From Novosphingobium sp. JCM 18896 (GTDB taxonomy: Bacteria > Pseudomonadota > Alphaproteobacteria > Sphingomonadales > Sphingomonadaceae): a stretch of 64,000 nucleotides of DNA. The stretch spans positions 1,116,001 through 1,180,000 of the forward strand of contig NZ_JAPCZF010000001.1 in NCBI RefSeq assembly GCF_025938095.1. The letters run 5' to 3'. The notes under the pieces are model-generated. The model was given only the letters and a program-made list of their open reading frames with translations. It had not been told where the DNA came from and searched no databases. The position numbers were made by a program, and so were the translations under genes. Of the stretch, positions 56,989-64,000 are shown piece by piece (the stretch's first letter is position 1; every line of letters starts with the position of its first letter).

Positions 56989-57516
56989 TTAACGCCGAGC
57001 CCAGGCCAGACGCGTCGTCATCGAACCGTAGTCGGACAGCAGCTGGTCGGCCGCCTCCTCCAGGGTCGCGCGACCGCGCACGGTGGCGAGATTGCGCGCC
57101 ACCGACTTAAGTTCGCTACAGCCCAGCCACGGGTGCCCCTGCCCGTAACCGTTGGCCATGGTGGTGCTCAGGCGGTCGAGCGCGCGCTGGGCGCCGGCGG
57201 CCCCATAGCGACGTGCCATCTCGTTCTTGAGCTCGGCGTTGGCGGCGTTGAGATCGGACAGCTGGTTCGTGGTGAAGCGTCCGTACTCAGCCGTGAAATT
57301 GTCAGAAGTGGTGCGGCAGCGGAGGCCGGTCACCATGAGCATGATGTCGAGGCGGCGCAGCTTCTCGGCGCCGCTCATCGAACCGGCGGCATGGGCCGGC
57401 GTCGTAGCGGCGATGCCGAGCGTCAGGGCCGCGAGCCCGAGCATCGAAGAGCCGAGCAGCGAAGAGCCCAGCGTGTTGGTATCGGCAGCACGAGCCGCCG
57501 TGGAATAGCGCGTCAT
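56989..57516 (-). CDS. Small exported protein of unknown function
   Basis: A 175-residue protein with an N-terminal hydrophobic stretch (LGSSLLGSSMLGLAALTLGIAATTPAHA) that looks like a signal peptide with a short internal duplication. The mature part contains KLRRLDIMLMVTGLRCRTTSDNF, a helical middle and a C-terminal motif of Leu/Ala-rich helices; two cysteines are present. ATG 57516 has GGGGAG about seven bases upstream. Similar sphingomonad proteins are sometimes mislabelled as SAH hydrolase because ahcY is nearby, but there is no resemblance. Confidence 0.75.
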   Translation of the reverse strand: MTRYSTAARAADTNTLGSSLLGSSMLGLAALTLGIAATTPAHAAGSMSGAEKLRRLDIMLMVTGLRCRTTSDNFTAEYGRFTTNQLSDLNAANAELKNEMARRYGAAGAQRALDRLSTTMANGYGQGHPWLGCSELKSVARNLATVRGRATLEEAADQLLSDYGSMTTRLAWARR

Positions 57517-57701
57517 CGGTAGTCTCCCCGCGGAGCAGCGTCCCCGCGAGAATTCCAATGCGCCTAGCGTCGTTAGCACCGGTTCAATTTCGGCGGTTAA
57601 GAAGAAATAAAGCATCTCCCGCCGTTGTCGCACCGCAGGCTTGGCCTATATCTCCCGCGACCCATTCCCTTTGACCGATTCCCATTAGGAAGGATGATGC
57701 G

Positions 57702-58181
57702 ATGACCATTGCCGTTGGCGACAAGCTGCCCGACGTGAAGCTCAAGAAGGCCGGCGAGAACGGCCCCGAAGACGTGCAGACCGGCGACTATTTCAAGGGC
57801 AAGCGCGTCGCGCTGTTCTCGGTCCCCGGTGCGTTCACGCCGACCTGCTCGGCCAAGCACCTGCCGGGCTACGTCGAGAAGGCCGGCGAGCTCAAGGCCA
57901 AGGGCGTGGACGAGATCGTCTGCACCGCGGTCAACGACGCCTTCGTGATGGGCGCCTGGAACCGCGCCGACGGTTCGTCGGACGTCACCATGCTGGCTGA
58001 CGGCAACGGCGAATTCGCGAACGCGCTCGGTCTGCCGCTCGACCTGACCGGCGGCGGGCTCGGCCACCGCGGCCAGCGCTTCTCGCTGCTCGTCAACGAC
58101 GGCGTCGTCGAGCAGGTCAACGTCGAAGCTGCCGGCGAATTCAAGGTCAGCTCGGCCGAGCACCTGCTCGAGCAGCTCTGA
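57702..58181 (+). CDS. Prx5-type peroxiredoxin
   Basis: A 159-residue thiol peroxidase of the Prx5/AhpC-TSA 'redoxin' class that reduces hydrogen and alkyl peroxides. The active site VPGAFTPTCS has peroxidatic Cys49, followed by HLPGYVEKAGELKAKGVDEIVC. The second visible Cys (about residue 73) might be a resolving residue, but many members use glutaredoxin or glutathione. AGGAAGG lies eight bases before the ATG. It is isolated and divergent from the secreted-protein gene. Confidence 0.92.
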   Translation: MTIAVGDKLPDVKLKKAGENGPEDVQTGDYFKGKRVALFSVPGAFTPTCSAKHLPGYVEKAGELKAKGVDEIVCTAVNDAFVMGAWNRADGSSDVTMLADGNGEFANALGLPLDLTGGGLGHRGQRFSLLVNDGVVEQVNVEAAGEFKVSSAEHLLEQL

Positions 58182-58218
58182 GCCTTTCGCTCCAAGCAAC
58201 ACGGTCGGGCGCGATACC

Positions 58219-59655
58219 TTAGGGTGTCGCGCCCGATTTGCGTTGGAAGACCACGGCGACGCGATCGGCAGACAGCAAACGCCAGCGCTGCGGCTGCGCG
58301 CGCAGTTCGGTGATCAACCTGCCATTCCACTCCGGACTGAGCACGAAACCCGCCGGACGATAGAGCCGTTCGACCTCGTCCAGCCCCACGGCCCCGTCCC
58401 CGATCGCACGATAGCGCGCCCACTCTTCCGGGGTGTAGCGATAGTAGCGTCCGTCATAGGCCACACGCCATTCAGGCGAGCCGACGTCGATCGCCGGGCC
58501 GCCCCAGGGAAAGTGGGCGAAGATCGTCCCTTTGACACGGCTAGTGCGCAGTTTCTCGATCGCGGCGAGTGGGATCTTTTCGTCGAAATGCGTGGGGCGC
58601 AGGATAGGCACGATGGCGGCTACCGCGATCAGCGCCAGCGGTGACAGCCAGGCCGGCGTCCGCCGCTCGGCCGCGGGCGGCGGCACGGCACGCGCGATCA
58701 CCGGAATCAGGGTCACCGCCCAGAACAGCGCGAAGCGCGAGGCGAACAGCGTCATGCCGAAAAAGACGATCGCGACCGCCAGTTCGCCTGCCTCGGTGCG
58801 CTGCGGATTGCGCAGCACGATCCAGGTCGCCATCACCGCGATCAGCAGCAGGTGAACAGCCCCGAAGCGGTTCATCGGATGCCATAGCGGCAGCCATTCG
58901 TTGACGTTCATCGCCGCGCTGGCCGCTGCATTGGCTGCGGAAGCGCCCAGGATATGCCAGCCATCGGGTGTCGCGAACATGGCGAGGCCGGCTAGCAACG
59001 CCAGAACCGTCAGCTCCCAGGGCGCCGCCTCCCCGCTCCTCAGGCAACGCCACCAGCCAATCGCAGCGACGGTCGCCAAGGTGACGGCGGCAATGCTGAC
59101 CGAGGGATGGAGGTTCTGCCACACCAGGAACAGCGGCACGGCCAGAACGGTCATGCCCCAGGGCTTGAACCCGGTCCGCAGCGAGGCCAGCAAGGCACCG
59201 AAGCACAGGACGGCAAAACTCTGCGGGCGAATGCTCGCCAGAGGCAGTACGGCAAAAAAGGCGATCGCCAGCGCGAGCAGCACCGCGCCAGCGGAACCGC
59301 TTCGCCGGCGACAGGCCGCGGCAACGAGCAGAAACCCGCCCAGCCAGCACAGCGCGTCGAAGATTCGCAGCCCGGTCCACCCGGTCGTCAGCCGAACCTG
59401 CGCCATCACCGCCTGCCCCAACCAGGCGAAGGTCGGCATGGGCTGGCCGAAGTGCGTGGCCGAGAACGGCTCCTGCATCACAGGCCCGCCCCTCGCCAGG
59501 ATCAGTTCGCCCAGCTTGAGCTGCCAGAAGATGTCGACGTCCCAGACCGGGTTCAGCAGCAGCACGGCCAGCATCGCCGCGGGGGCGATGGCGAGCAGCC
59601 AGGCCGCGACCACGCCGCGCGCCGGCTCGATCGCGCCCTGCCCCGCTTCGTTCAA
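58219..59655 (-). CDS. Polytopic membrane protein, GT-C glycosyltransferase-like
   Basis: A 478-residue protein with about 10 hydrophobic helices and a soluble C-terminal domain of about 110 residues. Near the N-terminus NPVWDVDIFWQLKLGELI has acidic residues after the first helix and EPFSATHFGQPMPTFAWLGQ follows. That pattern is common in GT-C-type membrane glycosyltransferases and their relatives. No donor or acceptor can be assigned. It lies 24 bases upstream of folE's stop on the same strand, so folE and this gene are probably one transcript. Confidence 0.7.
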   Translation of the reverse strand: MNEAGQGAIEPARGVVAAWLLAIAPAAMLAVLLLNPVWDVDIFWQLKLGELILARGGPVMQEPFSATHFGQPMPTFAWLGQAVMAQVRLTTGWTGLRIFDALCWLGGFLLVAAACRRRSGSAGAVLLALAIAFFAVLPLASIRPQSFAVLCFGALLASLRTGFKPWGMTVLAVPLFLVWQNLHPSVSIAAVTLATVAAIGWWRCLRSGEAAPWELTVLALLAGLAMFATPDGWHILGASAANAAASAAMNVNEWLPLWHPMNRFGAVHLLLIAVMATWIVLRNPQRTEAGELAVAIVFFGMTLFASRFALFWAVTLIPVIARAVPPPAAERRTPAWLSPLALIAVAAIVPILRPTHFDEKIPLAAIEKLRTSRVKGTIFAHFPWGGPAIDVGSPEWRVAYDGRYYRYTPEEWARYRAIGDGAVGLDEVERLYRPAGFVLSPEWNGRLITELRAQPQRWRLLSADRVAVVFQRKSGATP

Positions 59656-59679
59656 GATGCCGCCTCCCCCGCGCGCGGA

Positions 59680-60300
59680 TCAGTAGCCCATCAGGCTCAA
59701 CACTTCCTTGCGGCTCGACTGGTCCTCGAGGAACACGCCCATCAGGCGGCTGGTGATCATCGCCACGCCCGGCGTGCGCACGCCGCGCCCGGTCATGCAG
59801 CCGTGCTGCGCCTCGATCACCACGGCCACGCCCTGCGGCTTGAGGTGATCCCAGATGCACTGCGCCACCTCGGCGGTCAGGCGTTCCTGGATCTGCAGCC
59901 GCTGCGCGAAGCCATGCAGCACGCGCGCGAGCTTCGAGATGCCGACGACGTGGCTGCGCGGCAGATAGGCGATCGAGGCCTTGCCGATGATCGGCGCCAT
60001 GTGGTGCTCGCAGTGCGACTGGAACGGAATGTCCTTGAGCAGCACGATCTCCTCGTAGCCGCCGACCTCGTGGAACACCTTGGCCAGGTGCACGCCGGGA
60101 TCCTCGGCATAGCCCTGGCAATATTCCTTCCAGGCGCGCGCCACGCGCGACGGCGTGTCGATCAGGCCTTCGCGCGTCGGATCGTCGCCCGACCAGCGGA
60201 TCAGGGTGCGGATCGCCTCCTGCACGTCATCGGGCACGGGCAGCTTGCTCAGCGGACCGTCGTCGCCGTCGTGATGGTGGTGATCATCGTGCTTGCTCAT
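59680..60300 (-). CDS. folE: GTP cyclohydrolase I with His-rich N-terminus
   Basis: A 206-residue enzyme converting GTP to 7,8-dihydroneopterin triphosphate, the first step of folate synthesis. Zinc ligands are expected at Cys97 and His100 (FQSHCEHHMAP) and Cys168 (EAQHGCMTGRG). The conserved GVRTPGVAMITSRLMG is present. The first 14 residues, MSKHDDHHHHDGDD, are a natural His/Asp stretch with metal-binding potential. AGGAAAG lies upstream of the ATG. Confidence 0.96.
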   Translation of the reverse strand: MSKHDDHHHHDGDDGPLSKLPVPDDVQEAIRTLIRWSGDDPTREGLIDTPSRVARAWKEYCQGYAEDPGVHLAKVFHEVGGYEEIVLLKDIPFQSHCEHHMAPIIGKASIAYLPRSHVVGISKLARVLHGFAQRLQIQERLTAEVAQCIWDHLKPQGVAVVIEAQHGCMTGRGVRTPGVAMITSRLMGVFLEDQSSRKEVLSLMGY

Positions 60301-60335
60301 CGATCGTCTTTCCTAACCTTACCGCACTCAATCTC

Positions 60336-61841
60336 TTACCGCGGGCGCCGCAGGAAACCGCCCCGCCGGAACAATCCGCGCTTCTCGCCGACCGGTTCGA
60401 ACATTTCTTCGGGTCGCTCGGGATCGAGCAGAGCGCTGTCGGCGATCGTCTTTTCAGCTTCCGTAAGCGGACGCAAGGCAAAGGGTTCCAGACGCTTGCC
60501 TTCGCGCGGGAGCGATTCGATCGCCGCCGTCATCGAGCCGTGCCGTTCTATCGCGGTGGTGAGGTCGTCGACGGTCACGCCGCAATGCTCGGCCAGCAAA
60601 GAGTAGCGCAGGGCCTTGATCGTCGGGCCGATATGACCGTTGCCCGGCCGCGCCGCGTCGATGAACACGTCGCATTCGCTGTCGAGGCCCATCGAACGGT
60701 TGTTCATGTTGGCCGAACCGACGCGAACGATCTCGTCGTCGACGATCAGCAGCTTGGCATGGACGTAGATTTGCGCATCCCCCGAGGTCAGCGGCACGAA
60801 GACGCGAAAGCGACGCTGGTGGTCCTTCTCGCCGATCGCGTGGAGCAGGCGCACGCGGGCGGTGTCCATCGCTTGCTGTTCGAGCCAGCCGTGCGCAGTG
60901 GCCGGGTTGATCAGGACGATCTCCGGCGGATCGGGCTCGGCGACGCGCTGCGCGATCGCTTCGGCGATCCGACGTGAGGCGAAGTACTGGCTTTCAGCGT
61001 AGATGAAGCGTTTGGCCCGGCCGATCTGCTCGACGAACAGTTCCTCGATCTCGCGCACTTCCGGGCAGCCGCTGTAGGCCGCGCGGGTGCGCGCGATGCC
61101 CACTTCGACATCGGTGAATTCGGCGGCCAGACCGGCCGGCCAGGGGCTTTCATCCTGCGGTTCGCATGGCTGCATCTCACCACCGCCGGCGATTTGCCAG
61201 CGTTCGCGGCCGAGTTCGCCGAGCGCGCCCGCGACCTCACCCTCGAGCATCATCGTGATGTCGTGCCAGGGACCGTAGAGCCTGCCGTTCGGCCGGCGAC
61301 GGCGGAAATCCTCGTGCAGATGCGCGCGTGTATCCCAGCGATCGGAGGTCACGTCGATGCCGCCGCAGACGGCGAAGCGATCGTCGATCACCGCGATCTT
61401 CTGATGATGGCTGCAGCCGATCGGATGCGCCGAATCGAGCTTGAGATCGATCGAGCGGTTGAGAAAGAACCGCACGACGTCGATGATCATCGTCCCGCGC
61501 AGAAGGAACTTGAGCGCGCCGAAATTCCACTCGAGCAGCTTGATCTGCAGCTTAGAACGCCGCTTGGCCAACCAGACCATGAAGGCGCCGACACGCGCCG
61601 GAAAGCTCTCGCGCCGTGGCAAGTTCCACCAGCGACGCCCCGGCCCCAGCCGGACGCGCGAATCGAAATCCCAACCGATCAGGAAGATCCGCTGCTGCGC
61701 CTGGAGCATCGCTTCCTGGATCAGCTCGAAATAGTCGGCCGCGTCGATGACGACGTGCGCACGCGAGGCTTTCGCATAGCGCCAGACCGACGGACTCGCC
61801 GATCCCTGCTCGTCTTCCTTACCGCCCATCGAGAATCCCAT
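60336..61841 (-). CDS. Phospholipase D family protein (cardiolipin synthase-like)
   Basis: A 501-residue protein with two HKD motifs: HHQKIAVIDDRFAVCGGID near residue 146 and VHAKLLIVDDEIVRVGSANMNNRS near residue 357. Both are complete, so transphosphatidylase or phospholipase activity is plausible. It lacks the N-terminal transmembrane helices of classical cardiolipin synthase ClsA. It starts within 36 bases of folE on the same strand, with a divergent NTF2-like gene upstream. The first ATG at 61841 was used; another ATG lies 12 bases in. Confidence 0.88.
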   Translation of the reverse strand: MGFSMGGKEDEQGSASPSVWRYAKASRAHVVIDAADYFELIQEAMLQAQQRIFLIGWDFDSRVRLGPGRRWWNLPRRESFPARVGAFMVWLAKRRSKLQIKLLEWNFGALKFLLRGTMIIDVVRFFLNRSIDLKLDSAHPIGCSHHQKIAVIDDRFAVCGGIDVTSDRWDTRAHLHEDFRRRRPNGRLYGPWHDITMMLEGEVAGALGELGRERWQIAGGGEMQPCEPQDESPWPAGLAAEFTDVEVGIARTRAAYSGCPEVREIEELFVEQIGRAKRFIYAESQYFASRRIAEAIAQRVAEPDPPEIVLINPATAHGWLEQQAMDTARVRLLHAIGEKDHQRRFRVFVPLTSGDAQIYVHAKLLIVDDEIVRVGSANMNNRSMGLDSECDVFIDAARPGNGHIGPTIKALRYSLLAEHCGVTVDDLTTAIERHGSMTAAIESLPREGKRLEPFALRPLTEAEKTIADSALLDPERPEEMFEPVGEKRGLFRRGGFLRRPR

Positions 61842-61966
61842 TGGCCGACAGGCACAGCCTCACCCGTCATCTACAGTCAAGATGGGGCACGGGTCGGCAC
61901 TTGTCATCCGGCACATGGCGGGGAATTCTCGCGGGACATGGCCACGAGCCCGCGGGAGAGACCGGA

Positions 61967-62497
61967 ATGACCACGCCGACCAGCCAGATCCTCAACGAGC
62001 TCGCCGATCGCGAGGCGATCAAGGAATGCCTCTATCGCTATTCGCGCGGGGTCGATCGGCTCGACGCCGACATGCTGCGCAGCGCCTATTGGCCCGACTG
62101 CGTCGACGAGCACATGGGCTTCGAAGGCAATGCCGAGGAATTCATCGCCTGGGCGTTCCCGGTGATGGGCTCGATGGACCAGGCGCAGCACTTCATCTCG
62201 AACGTGCTGATGGCGATCAACGGAGACAAGGCCGACGTGGAATCGTACTTCTACGGCTTCCACCGCATCAATACGCCCGACGGCCAGAAGAACGACGTGA
62301 TCGGCGCCGGCCGCTATGTCGACAATTTTGAAAAGCGCGGCGACGAATGGCGGATCATGAGGCGCCTCGTCGTGACCGACTGGTTCCGCCACTATTCCGA
62401 TTCGGCCGACTGGTCGCAGGGTATGCTCGGCATCATGATCGAACCCGGCGGGCGCTATCCGAACGATGAAAGCTACAAGCGGCTCAAGCTGGCCTGA
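61967..62497 (+). CDS. NTF2/SnoaL-like protein (scytalone-dehydratase-type)
   Basis: A 176-residue protein with the SnoaL_4-like opening LADREAIKECLYRYSRGVDRLDADMLRSAYWPD, followed by a curved sheet with DVESYFYGFHRI and GRYVDNFEKRGDEWRIMRRLVVTDWF. This superfamily includes steroid isomerases, dehydratases and ring-hydroxylating dioxygenase beta subunits. Histidine and Asp residues suit acid-base chemistry, but no substrate is implied. GGAGAG lies seven bases before the ATG. It is unrelated in sequence to the NTF2-like gene in the nuo operon. Confidence 0.8.
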   Translation: MTTPTSQILNELADREAIKECLYRYSRGVDRLDADMLRSAYWPDCVDEHMGFEGNAEEFIAWAFPVMGSMDQAQHFISNVLMAINGDKADVESYFYGFHRINTPDGQKNDVIGAGRYVDNFEKRGDEWRIMRRLVVTDWFRHYSDSADWSQGMLGIMIEPGGRYPNDESYKRLKLA

Positions 62498-62680
62498 TGC
62501 GGATCGCCCGAAGAACCGGGCCCCGACAATATAGCCCGCGCGGGAGTCAGGTTCTGGCTCCCGCGCGGTCCGATCCATAGAGAACGCTGAAAACCGCACC
62601 AAGAAAGCCACGGTGCCGAAGTGTTCTTGCCGCACATAACATAGATTAAAGCGCTGCCGAAAATTTCTGGCCAAATCCGC

Positions 62681-63460
62681 ATGTTATTCGTGCGAGGCCC
62701 CGTGACGACCAATGTAAGACCTTTTTCGCATCGTCACGCACCTTCCCCAAACCGTTTTGTTGCATTCGCCGACCTGACCGAGGCCGAACTGAATGCCTTG
62801 GGGCACCTCGGTGCCGATGTAGTCACCTATTCGCGCGACAAGGTGATCCGCCATGAGGGCGATCAACCCGACGTGTTCATGCTGCACAGCGGCTGGGTGG
62901 TGAGCAGCGGTTCGTTCGACGACGGCAGCCGCCAGGTCGTCAAGGTGCACCTTCCGGGCGACCTCATGGGCGCACCAAGCATGGGTTATACCGCCGCGGC
63001 CGATACGCTGACCGCGCTGACCGACGTGACTATCAGCAGAATCGTCCCCGAAGCGATCGCCCGCCTGTTCCGCGAGTTTCCCCGCCTGGCGATGATCATG
63101 TTCCTACTGGCCCAGGAAGAGCGCATCATCCTGATGGAACGTCTGATGTCGGTCGGGCGCCGCCGTGGCGCCCAGCGCCTGTCCGCGTTCCTCCTGCATA
63201 TATACGATCGTCTGTGCCTGCTCGATCCCGACTGGCCGCTGTCCTTCGAACTGCCGCTCACGCTCGATCAGATCGCCGACGTCCTTGGCCTTCACGCGGT
63301 TCACGTCAGCCGCACCTTCAGCCGCCTCGAGCAGCAGGGACTGATCCACCGCGAGCACAAGCGCATCGACCTGCTCAATCTCGACGAGTTGCGGAAACAA
63401 GCCGGCTTTCCGCAGCGCAGGCTCCTACGCAACGCGGCCTGGCTCCCCCAACCGATCTAG
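62681..63460 (+). CDS. Crp/Fnr family transcription regulator
   Basis: A 259-residue regulator. The N-terminal cyclic-nucleotide-binding fold spans about 30-150 (VIRHEGDQPDVFMLHSGWVV, HLPGDLMGAPSMG). The C-terminal winged helix has LTLDQIADVLGLHAVHVSRTFSRLEQQGLI. There is no cysteine cluster of FNR type in the N-terminus, so oxygen sensing by an iron-sulfur cluster is unlikely. GTG 62702 is an alternative start. A strong inverted repeat begins right after the stop. Confidence 0.88.
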   Translation: MLFVRGPVTTNVRPFSHRHAPSPNRFVAFADLTEAELNALGHLGADVVTYSRDKVIRHEGDQPDVFMLHSGWVVSSGSFDDGSRQVVKVHLPGDLMGAPSMGYTAAADTLTALTDVTISRIVPEAIARLFREFPRLAMIMFLLAQEERIILMERLMSVGRRRGAQRLSAFLLHIYDRLCLLDPDWPLSFELPLTLDQIADVLGLHAVHVSRTFSRLEQQGLIHREHKRIDLLNLDELRKQAGFPQRRLLRNAAWLPQPI

Positions 63461-63503
63461 CCGAAGATCGCCGACGCTCGGCAGAACCGACGGCAATCTT
63501 CGG
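63461..63503. repeat. Inverted repeat directly after the regulator stop
   Basis: CCGAAGAT-c-GCCG and CGGC-a-ATCTTCGG are complementary across about 18 bases of loop. It abuts the stop codon and may protect the transcript end. No T-tract follows. Confidence 0.6.
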
Positions 63504-63696
63504 CGGCGATCGACTCCAGGAGCGACCCGGACGATGCGGCGACCATGCCGATTTCACCGTGCGTCGCGATAACCTATGCTGCAATCTAGCTTGCACCCTC
63601 GAGGCTTCCGAACAGAAGCCCGGCCTCGACAGCCGGCGCGCGGACCATAAGAGAATGCCGCCCTCCGCACGAGGCGAAGGACGGCATGGAAACTCT
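63504..63696. other. Intergenic stretch before tRNA-Arg with terminator-like hairpin
   Basis: No gene is supported here. A hairpin ATGCCG-c-CCT ... AGG-a-CGGCAT at 63655-63687 lies just downstream of tRNA-Arg in its direction of transcription and probably ends that transcript. The minus strand then reads TCTCTTATGG, a weak T-rich run. Confidence 0.5.
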
Positions 63697-63773
63697 TGGC
63701 GCGCCCGGAACGATTCGAACGTCCGACCCTCAGATTCGTAGTCTGATGCTCTATCCAGCTGAGCTACGGGCGC
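63697..63773 (-). tRNA. tRNA-Arg (anticodon ACG)
   Basis: A 77-base gene including encoded CCA. On the minus strand acceptor GCGCCCG pairs with CGGGCGC, the D-arm reads TAGCTCAGCTGGATAGAGC, the anticodon loop CTACGAA gives ACG, and the T-arm has GTTCGAATC. The wobble A is expected to be converted to inosine by TadA. Confidence 0.97.
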
Positions 63774-64000
63774 GTTGGGAGGCCCCCACTAGGGGGGAGT
63801 TCCAGGGTTGGCAAGCGGCTATTTTCGTTTTTTTCCAGAAGTGCCTCGGCAAGCGGATAATCGAGCGGTGGCATGGGCAGTCCGGCGATCTCCTCGCCCC
63901 GAAACCAGGCGATCGCTTCCCCGTCACGGCACTCGGCTTCGCCTTCCCAGGCGTGGCAAGTGTAAAGAAGGATTACATAGGGGCGGCGCGGCGGTTCGGG
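63764..64000 (-). CDS. MutT-like Nudix hydrolase, C-terminal end only
   Basis: The frame is open at the right edge; 78 residues are visible (read from 64000 to a TAG at 63766-63764). The ending AWFRGEEIAGLPMPPLDYPLAEALL fits the C-terminus of MutT-type 8-oxo-dGTP diphosphatases. The Nudix box itself lies outside the window. After ALLEKN the frame continues 25 low-complexity residues to a stop inside tRNA-Arg. Natural family members end near ALL. A run of seven A (minus strand, 63828-63834) could shift the frame to a TAG at 63821-63819. Confidence 0.65.
   Translation of the reverse strand, partial: PEPPRRPYVILLYTCHAWEGEAECRDGEAIAWFRGEEIAGLPMPPLDYPLAEALLEKNENSRLPTLELPPSGGLPTRP

Noticed and set aside
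56989..57516. Naming the small exported protein S-adenosylhomocysteine hydrolase because of its position next to ahcY
   Set aside because: It has a signal-like N-terminus, is only 175 residues and has no NAD or substrate motif.
63461..63720. A further coding region between the Crp/Fnr gene and tRNA-Arg
   Set aside because: Open frames here run through the inverted repeat and the tRNA and have no ribosome site or conserved features.

Overview
The window looks like ordinary chromosome from a high-GC alphaproteobacterium of the Sphingomonadales (Novosphingobium/Sphingobium/Erythrobacter type). I infer this from the gene order nuoA-N/birA/coaX/rnj, from the order ahcY/divL-like/tsaE/amgK/murU/addB/addA/trx, from recG/sdhE/mfd adjacency, and from small genes of a sphingomonad type. 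No prophage, transposase, CRISPR array or rRNA operon was seen.

Layout. 1-1.7 kb: the 3' end of a large coiled-coil gene, possibly TipN-like. 1.8-20.3 kb (minus strand): a complete 14-subunit complex I operon (nuoA to nuoN) continuing into birA, coaX, rnj and a DUF1467 membrane protein. Most of its genes overlap or nearly abut. Two non-nuo genes, an NTF2-like protein and a small membrane protein, are coupled between nuoD and nuoE. 20.5-27.4 kb: thiolase, SH3-like periplasmic protein, 2-hydroxyacid dehydrogenase, ammonium transporter, a two-gene unit (unknown protein plus a P-loop kinase resembling chloramphenicol phosphotransferase) and a membrane protein. 27.4-36.1 kb: recG, sdhE, a Dabb protein, mfd, an EAL protein and NAD kinase. 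36.1-44 kb: tRNA-Asn, small proteins, a lipoprotein, secA, an unknown protein, argJ, an IMPase-family phosphatase and thioredoxin. 44-55.2 kb (minus): a run reading divL-like, tsaE, amgK, murU, addB, addA, trx in transcription order. 55.3-64 kb: ahcY, a small secreted protein, peroxiredoxin, a GT-C-like membrane protein, folE, a phospholipase D family protein, an NTF2-like protein, a Crp/Fnr regulator, tRNA-Arg and the C-terminal end of a MutT-like Nudix gene.

Functional themes are respiration (complex I, the SdhE assembly factor), repair (RecG, Mfd, AddAB, MutT), envelope and peptidoglycan recycling (AmgK/MurU, SecA, PLD), the SAM cycle (AhcY), and cell-cycle or polarity control. The polarity/cell-cycle group is a divL-like pseudokinase with Tyr in place of the H-box His, and perhaps the TipN-like coiled coil.

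Two families of intergenic inverted-repeat elements occur, three copies each. One copy separates addB from addA. Other points worth attention are a perfect 32-bp inverted repeat just upstream of the gene at 25292, a histidine-rich loop in NuoL, a palindrome upstream of ahcY, and a mutT reading frame that would end inside tRNA-Arg. I found no clear candidate for a wholly new multi-gene system. The best leads are the two coupled genes inside the nuo operon and the 25292/26263 gene pair behind the hairpin.
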